64,000 nt of DNA from Actinobacteria bacterium 69-20 (GTDB lineage Bacteria > Actinomycetota > Actinomycetes > Mycobacteriales > Nakamurellaceae), in NCBI GenBank assembly GCA_001897425.1, contig MKSW01000040.1, positions 171,089-235,088 on the forward strand, given 5' to 3'. Numbering within the stretch: the first letter of the stretch is position 1; each line of letters starts with the position of its first letter. The translations under genes were made by a program, and so were the position numbers. Shown in pieces: positions 60,288 through 64,000 of the stretch. Below the pieces are notes generated by a model. That model searched no databases and was not told the origin of the DNA. It saw only the letters and a program-made list of their open reading frames with translations.

Positions 60288-60772
60288 GGCTGATACTGCC
60301 GACCGGCGAGAACGGGTCGCCGCGCGCCTATCCGCTCGACGGGGTGTTGGACCTGTCACAGGTGACGCTGAACGAGACCATCGAACTCAAGCGCGTCACG
60401 GGCATGGATCTGCAGACCGTCTATCGGGGCCTGCAGCTCCTCGATCAGCTGATCGGCGTTCCGAATAGCTCGGTGCTGCTGGCGATGTCGCAGAACCTGG
60501 ATCTGATGGAGGCGTACCGGGCGCTGGTGTGGATCGCGCGTAACCGAGCGGGCGACCGCGGGCCGGACGGGTCGGTGCTCACTGTGGAGCAGGCTGTCGA
60601 CTTCCCATTCGCGGGGCTGTCGGTTGAGTCAGACCCGGGCGACCCGAAGTCGGGTGATGACGCGGACCCTACCCTGCCGTCGACGGGTGGCGACCGGGCA
60701 ACCGCCGGCGGCGCAAAGGCTCCGAAGAAGACCCGTGGCCGCTCCTCGACGACGTCCGCCGCCAAGTCCTGA
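60284..60772 (+). CDS. Tail assembly chaperone, short form (gpG-like)
   Basis: 162 residues. LDLSQVTLNETIELKRVTGMDLQTV, then LLDQLI and MEAYRALVWIARNRAGDRG are typical of siphophage chaperones that coat the tape measure. The last 40 residues are an Ala/Lys/Ser-rich linker. A -1 frameshift within this linker gives the long form (next entry). Confidence 0.85.
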   Translation: MRLILPTGENGSPRAYPLDGVLDLSQVTLNETIELKRVTGMDLQTVYRGLQLLDQLIGVPNSSVLLAMSQNLDLMEAYRALVWIARNRAGDRGPDGSVLTVEQAVDFPFAGLSVESDPGDPKSGDDADPTLPSTGGDRATAGGAKAPKKTRGRSSTTSAAKS

Positions 60773-60915
60773 TCCGCCTTCCCTCGCTGCTTCATCTGTT
60801 CGGCGGGCTCACCCCTGCCGGTATCTGGGGCCTGACCGTCTCGGAGTTCCACATTCTCGCCGGCGCCGTCGATGCGCGTGAGCGCGCGGCGTGCCGATCG
60901 CCTGATGGGAGGTGA
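60661..60915 (+). CDS. Tail assembly chaperone, frameshift extension (gpT-like)
   Basis: This frame has no start of its own, opens after two stops at 60655-60660 and ends at TGA 60915. From 60721 it reads SEEDPWPLLDDVRRQVLIRLPSLLHLFGGLTPAGIWGLTVSEFHIL..., the conserved acidic-to-hydrophobic tail of chaperone T domains. It is -1 relative to the short form, so the long product is made by programmed -1 frameshifting between about 60661 and 60771. The A-rich GCAAAGG (60713-60719) is the best slip candidate, though not a canonical XXXYYYZ heptamer. The tape measure gene starts 4 bases after its stop. Confidence 0.82.
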   Translation, partial: RGPYPAVDGWRPGNRRRRKGSEEDPWPLLDDVRRQVLIRLPSLLHLFGGLTPAGIWGLTVSEFHILAGAVDARERAACRSPDGR

Positions 60916-60918
60916 CCT

Positions 60919-63492
60919 GTGCCCACCAAGTCTCTGCAGGCCACCATCTTCGGTGTCGACAAGGCGTCGCCCGTGTTCGACAAGGTGGGCAAGTCCGCCA
61001 CCGGTATGGCGAACGACACCGAGAAGTCCAGCACCCGCATGGGCAATGCCTTCTCGAAGGGCGCCAAGATGGCCGCCGGGGCGCTGGCCGCTATCGGGTT
61101 CACGCAGTTCGTCACCGATTCGGTGAAGGCGTTCACGGAGGCGCAGGCACAGACTCAGAAGTTGATCGACGCATACGACAAGTTCCCGGCGATGCGCGAC
61201 GTGACAGTCCAGTCGTTCCAAGACATCTCGTCATCGCTGATGAATGTGACCAAGTTCGACGACGACGCGACGAACGCCGCGGCTGCGCTGCTCGGACAGT
61301 TCGGCTTGACGGGCACGCAGATCCAAAAGCTGATCCCGCTGGTGCAGGACTATGCGACGGCGACCGGCAAGGATCTGAACACGTCTGCGACCGATCTGGG
61401 TAAGGCGCTGCTCGGGCAGACGCGGGCGCTCAAAGAGGTCGGCATCAACTACAAGTCGACCGGCGACAAGGCGACCGACTTCACCAACATCACGCAGCTG
61501 CTGCGCGACAAGGTGGGCGGGTTCGCGGAGAACGAGGGCAAGACTGCGGCTGGCCAGCTGGAGATCTTGAAGAACCAGTTCGGCGAGGTGCAGGAGAAGA
61601 TCGGCTCCGCACTGGTGCCGGCGTTGACCGAGCTCGGCAAGATCGCGATCCCGATCTTGGAGGGCATCGGGACCGGTGCGAACCTGCTGGTCACGATCGT
61701 GGAGAAGATCCCCGGCCCGGTGAAGCTGGCGCTCGGCGCGCTGATCGGCTTCAAGATCTTTCAGCAGACCGCCGTGTTCGAGAAGCTCACGACCGGTGCG
61801 CGCGGCTTCCGTGACGAGATGGTGCTGCAGAGGGGCCTCGCCGCGGCCGAAGGCGTGGAACTTTCCAACATGGGCGCGGCGGCGTCGGTCGCGAAGACGC
61901 GCGTCGCCGGGCTCGCGGGAACCCTGGCCAAGGGCGGCGCGCTGGCGGGCGGCCTCGTGGTCCTGAGCATGATCTCCGACGCCTTCGGCAAAATCAAGGA
62001 GCGCCAGGGCCAAGTCGAGGACGCCACGCGGTCGCTCACGGACGCGCTCGTGGAGTCAGGCGGCGCGTGGACCGATGCCGCCAAGCAGGCTCGGATCGCA
62101 GGCATCGAAGGCTCGGACGCTTTCAAGCAGGCCAGCGACGCGGGTATCAGCTACGCGACGATCATGGACGGCATCACGGGCAGCGACCAGGATTGGATCA
62201 AGCTCGCGTCGGCCATGAAGTCGGCGGATCTCGGCCCGCAGATCCTCGGGCAGGCGATGTCGCTCCGGGAGTCGGCGAGTGCCGCAGAGGAGGACGCGAA
62301 GCAGAAGATCGCATGGAACGCGCAGCAGGAGCGGGCCAAGGTCGCTACCGGCGAGCTATCCGATGCGATGGACGAGCAGCGCGCCGCAGCGGTGCGCACT
62401 TCGGAAACGTATGCTGCAATGTCTTTTGCGGCGAGCGATCTCGGCAAGGCTCAGGACGATGCCCGATCGAGCGCAGTCTCGTGGCGGCAGCAGTGGGACA
62501 TCCTGGCCAGCAAGGACGGCGTCGCCGCGATGGCGCAGCGCACGGCGGACAAGGTGCGCGACACCGCAGCGGCGATGCAGGACGCGAATAGCAAAGCACA
62601 CGATTTGTCGTCTGCCGCAAGTGATCTCGAACTGGCGCTCGCGAAACTGGCCGGGCGGACCCCGACCGTGGAAGAGGCGCAGCGCGCATACAACGGGGTC
62701 CTCGCCGGCGCAAGCAGCGCGCTCAAGCTGGCAGCGGGCGACACCGGCACTTTCAGGGGCTCGCTCGACTCGGCGACGGGCAGCATCAACACGTCGACGG
62801 TCGCCGGGCAGAAGCTCTACGACTGGGTCACGTCGGCTGGGAAGGCGGCGCAGGACACGGCGCTCGCCCAGGCGTCCCTCGCTGGCGAGATCGGCGGCAC
62901 CGACGCCGCTGCGAAGGCAGCTTCCGCATCGCTGGCTTCGCAGCGGGCCGAATTCGAGCAGTCGGCGAAGCAGGCCGGGCTCACGGGCGCAGAGATCCAG
63001 AAGCTCGCCGACCGGTATTTCGGGCTTCCGTCACAGATCGAGACGGTGATCAGGGGCAAGGCCAACTTCGCCGACGTCGACGCGAAGATCCAGGCGCTCG
63101 CCGACAACGTGCACTACGTGAATCTGCGCGGAAAAGTGACCGCGATCGACGGGCCGGCCGCAAAAGGCAGTGGCCCCATGCAGTTTCGGGCGTCCGGCGG
63201 TCCGGTCGGCTCCGGCAGGTATCTGGTCGGGGAGCGTGGCCCAGAGCTGCTGGATTTAGCGCCCGGCTCGCGCGGTTTCGTGCACAACAACTCGGCGTTG
63301 TCCCGCATGGCGTCGATGCTCTCGGCGGCACCCCGAGCGGCCGGCGGCCCGGTCACCGGGTCCGCGCTGGGCGTGCCGGACGTCCAGGTCCGTGTCTTCA
63401 TCGGCGATCAGGAGCTGCGCGGCATGGTGCGGACCGAGATCGGCGCGGACAAGCGGCAGACGCTCTCACTGACCCGTCAGGGTGTGCACTGA
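60919..63492 (+). CDS. Tail tape measure protein
   Basis: 857 residues from GTG 60919, with GGGAGG 6 bases upstream; sets tail length. Long helical regions with Ala/Lys/Gln, a hydrophobic part (about 240-285), and many heptad-like stretches. Near the C-terminus, FRASGGPVGSGRYLVGERGPELL and GSRGFVHNNS are the conserved motif found at the end of actinophage tape measure proteins. The visible order chaperone-tape measure-minor tail is standard. Confidence 0.95.
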   Translation: MPTKSLQATIFGVDKASPVFDKVGKSATGMANDTEKSSTRMGNAFSKGAKMAAGALAAIGFTQFVTDSVKAFTEAQAQTQKLIDAYDKFPAMRDVTVQSFQDISSSLMNVTKFDDDATNAAAALLGQFGLTGTQIQKLIPLVQDYATATGKDLNTSATDLGKALLGQTRALKEVGINYKSTGDKATDFTNITQLLRDKVGGFAENEGKTAAGQLEILKNQFGEVQEKIGSALVPALTELGKIAIPILEGIGTGANLLVTIVEKIPGPVKLALGALIGFKIFQQTAVFEKLTTGARGFRDEMVLQRGLAAAEGVELSNMGAAASVAKTRVAGLAGTLAKGGALAGGLVVLSMISDAFGKIKERQGQVEDATRSLTDALVESGGAWTDAAKQARIAGIEGSDAFKQASDAGISYATIMDGITGSDQDWIKLASAMKSADLGPQILGQAMSLRESASAAEEDAKQKIAWNAQQERAKVATGELSDAMDEQRAAAVRTSETYAAMSFAASDLGKAQDDARSSAVSWRQQWDILASKDGVAAMAQRTADKVRDTAAAMQDANSKAHDLSSAASDLELALAKLAGRTPTVEEAQRAYNGVLAGASSALKLAAGDTGTFRGSLDSATGSINTSTVAGQKLYDWVTSAGKAAQDTALAQASLAGEIGGTDAAAKAASASLASQRAEFEQSAKQAGLTGAEIQKLADRYFGLPSQIETVIRGKANFADVDAKIQALADNVHYVNLRGKVTAIDGPAAKGSGPMQFRASGGPVGSGRYLVGERGPELLDLAPGSRGFVHNNSALSRMASMLSAAPRAAGGPVTGSALGVPDVQVRVFIGDQELRGMVRTEIGADKRQTLSLTRQGVH

Positions 63493-63881
63493 TGGCTCGG
63501 GTGACACTGGATGCGGTCTGGATCAACGCTCAGGCGTCGGACGGCACGTGGTCGGATTTCCTTGACCTGGACAGTGTCTCGCGGCTGTCGCGGTCATCGC
63601 GCGACAGTGACGAGATCCAGGTGGAGGCATCCGGCGGGGTGCGCGTCATCGTCCGCCCCGGTGTGATCCGTACGTGGACGCTGACGTGCGACCTGGTCGA
63701 CGGCGACACCGTCGCTTGGCTCGTCGCGCATGCACGCCAGATCGTCTGTGTCCGTGATCCGCGCGGGCGGAAAATCTACGGCCGGTACCCGGAGCCGGAC
63801 GAGGACGTGCTGGTCGACACGCGCGACCTGTATTCGGCGAGCTTCACCCTCACCGAGATCACGCATTTCGAGGGGGTCTAG
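63492..63881 (+). CDS. Minor tail protein
   Basis: 129 residues, overlapping the tape measure stop by 1 base. VTLDAVWINAQASDGTWSDF, GGVRVIVRPGVIRTWTL and LYSASFTLTEITHFEG give a beta-rich domain as in distal tail proteins. Position right after the tape measure supports a distal tail role. Confidence 0.75.
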   Translation: MARVTLDAVWINAQASDGTWSDFLDLDSVSRLSRSSRDSDEIQVEASGGVRVIVRPGVIRTWTLTCDLVDGDTVAWLVAHARQIVCVRDPRGRKIYGRYPEPDEDVLVDTRDLYSASFTLTEITHFEGV

Positions 63882-64000
63882 GTGCAGTCTCTCGCCCGGC
63901 AGGGCCACACGGCCGACGACGTGCGGGCGATCCTGACGGACCGGCGCGCCGTGGTGGCGTGGGGCGTGGACCTGCTGGATCTGAATGACGCCCTGATCCG
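63882..64000 (+). CDS. Minor tail protein, 5' part
   Basis: Starts with GTG 63882 immediately after the previous stop and continues past the window edge; 39 codons are visible (QSLARQGHTADDVRAILTD...VAWGVDLLD). Its place in the gene order suggests a tail tip or hub component. Confidence 0.65.
   Translation, partial: MQSLARQGHTADDVRAILTDRRAVVAWGVDLLDLNDALI

Larger units (their letters stand above)
35300..64000 (+). mobile_element. Integrated temperate siphophage (left part)
   Basis: The prophage starts at the tRNA-Arg remnant and continues past the window edge. It carries integrase, a divergent immunity region, an early replication/recombination block with 4-base gene overlaps, a reverse-strand lipoprotein, and an HK97-like packaging, head and tail module. 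Apart from the unsettled frames at 39216-39983 and 48763-49284, no gene looks broken, so it may be inducible. The chromosome-wide GAACNNCGTCAT motif is absent from it. Right att site, lysis genes and the rest of the tail lie outside. Confidence 0.95.

Overview
The window is high-GC DNA from an actinobacterium. Coding density is high, GTG starts are common, and several starts look leaderless. An L,D-transpeptidase with the Ig-like layout of mycobacterial Ldt proteins, a DUF3558-like lipoprotein, a citrate synthase typical of the phylum and ABC sugar permeases without their own ATPase all fit. A flagellin gene with a sigma-28-type promoter suggests a motile species. I cannot place the genus from sequence alone.

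Positions 1 to about 35,300 are chromosome. In order: the 3' part of a very large sacsin/Hsp90-ATPase-like protein; a tandem-repeat spacer; a lone flagellin; two small toxin-antitoxin (TA) operons (RHH/MazF and Phd/PIN), each bounded by copies of a two-hairpin repeat; pdxH; an aldose-1-epimerase; two lipoproteins; citrate synthase with a clear terminator; a fatty acyl-CoA ligase; a TipA-type MerR regulator with its operator; a beta-carbonic anhydrase; an LCP-family protein and an L,D-transpeptidase (cell-wall pair); a third TA operon (VapBC); a CPA1 antiporter fused to a UBP zinc finger; a decayed NERD-protein remnant; a giant Lhr helicase; and a divergently arranged catabolic locus. That locus holds a ROK repressor and a lyase of the argininosuccinate lyase family on the minus strand, and a ROK kinase, a binding protein and two permeases on the plus strand, with an operator inside the shared promoter.

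From about 35,300 to the right edge lies the left part of an intact-looking temperate siphophage. It is integrated at the 3' half of a tRNA-Arg(CCU) gene, whose remnant is at 35300-35348. Integrase, a repressor/Cro-like switch with a cluster of GTAGCC/GGCTAC operators and a KilAC antirepressor come first. A tightly overlapped early operon follows (RecB-like nuclease, RecT, ASCH, DUF4326, Ea22-like, PD-(D/E)XK, Dam, VRR-NUC and many small zinc-ribbon proteins). A reverse-strand lipoprotein comes next, likely a lysogenic-conversion gene. The structural module is HK97-like: HNH, terminases, portal, protease, capsid, connectors, tail tube, a tail chaperone with a -1 frameshift extension, tape measure and minor tail proteins. 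The right attachment site and lysis genes lie outside the window.

The most unusual signal is a bipartite motif, GAAC-NN-CGTCAT. It occurs 13 times on both strands of the 35 kb chromosomal part, in spacers or weakly constrained coding segments, and I found no copy in the 28.7 kb prophage. The paired-hairpin repeats around the TA operons are the second pattern without an obvious explanation.
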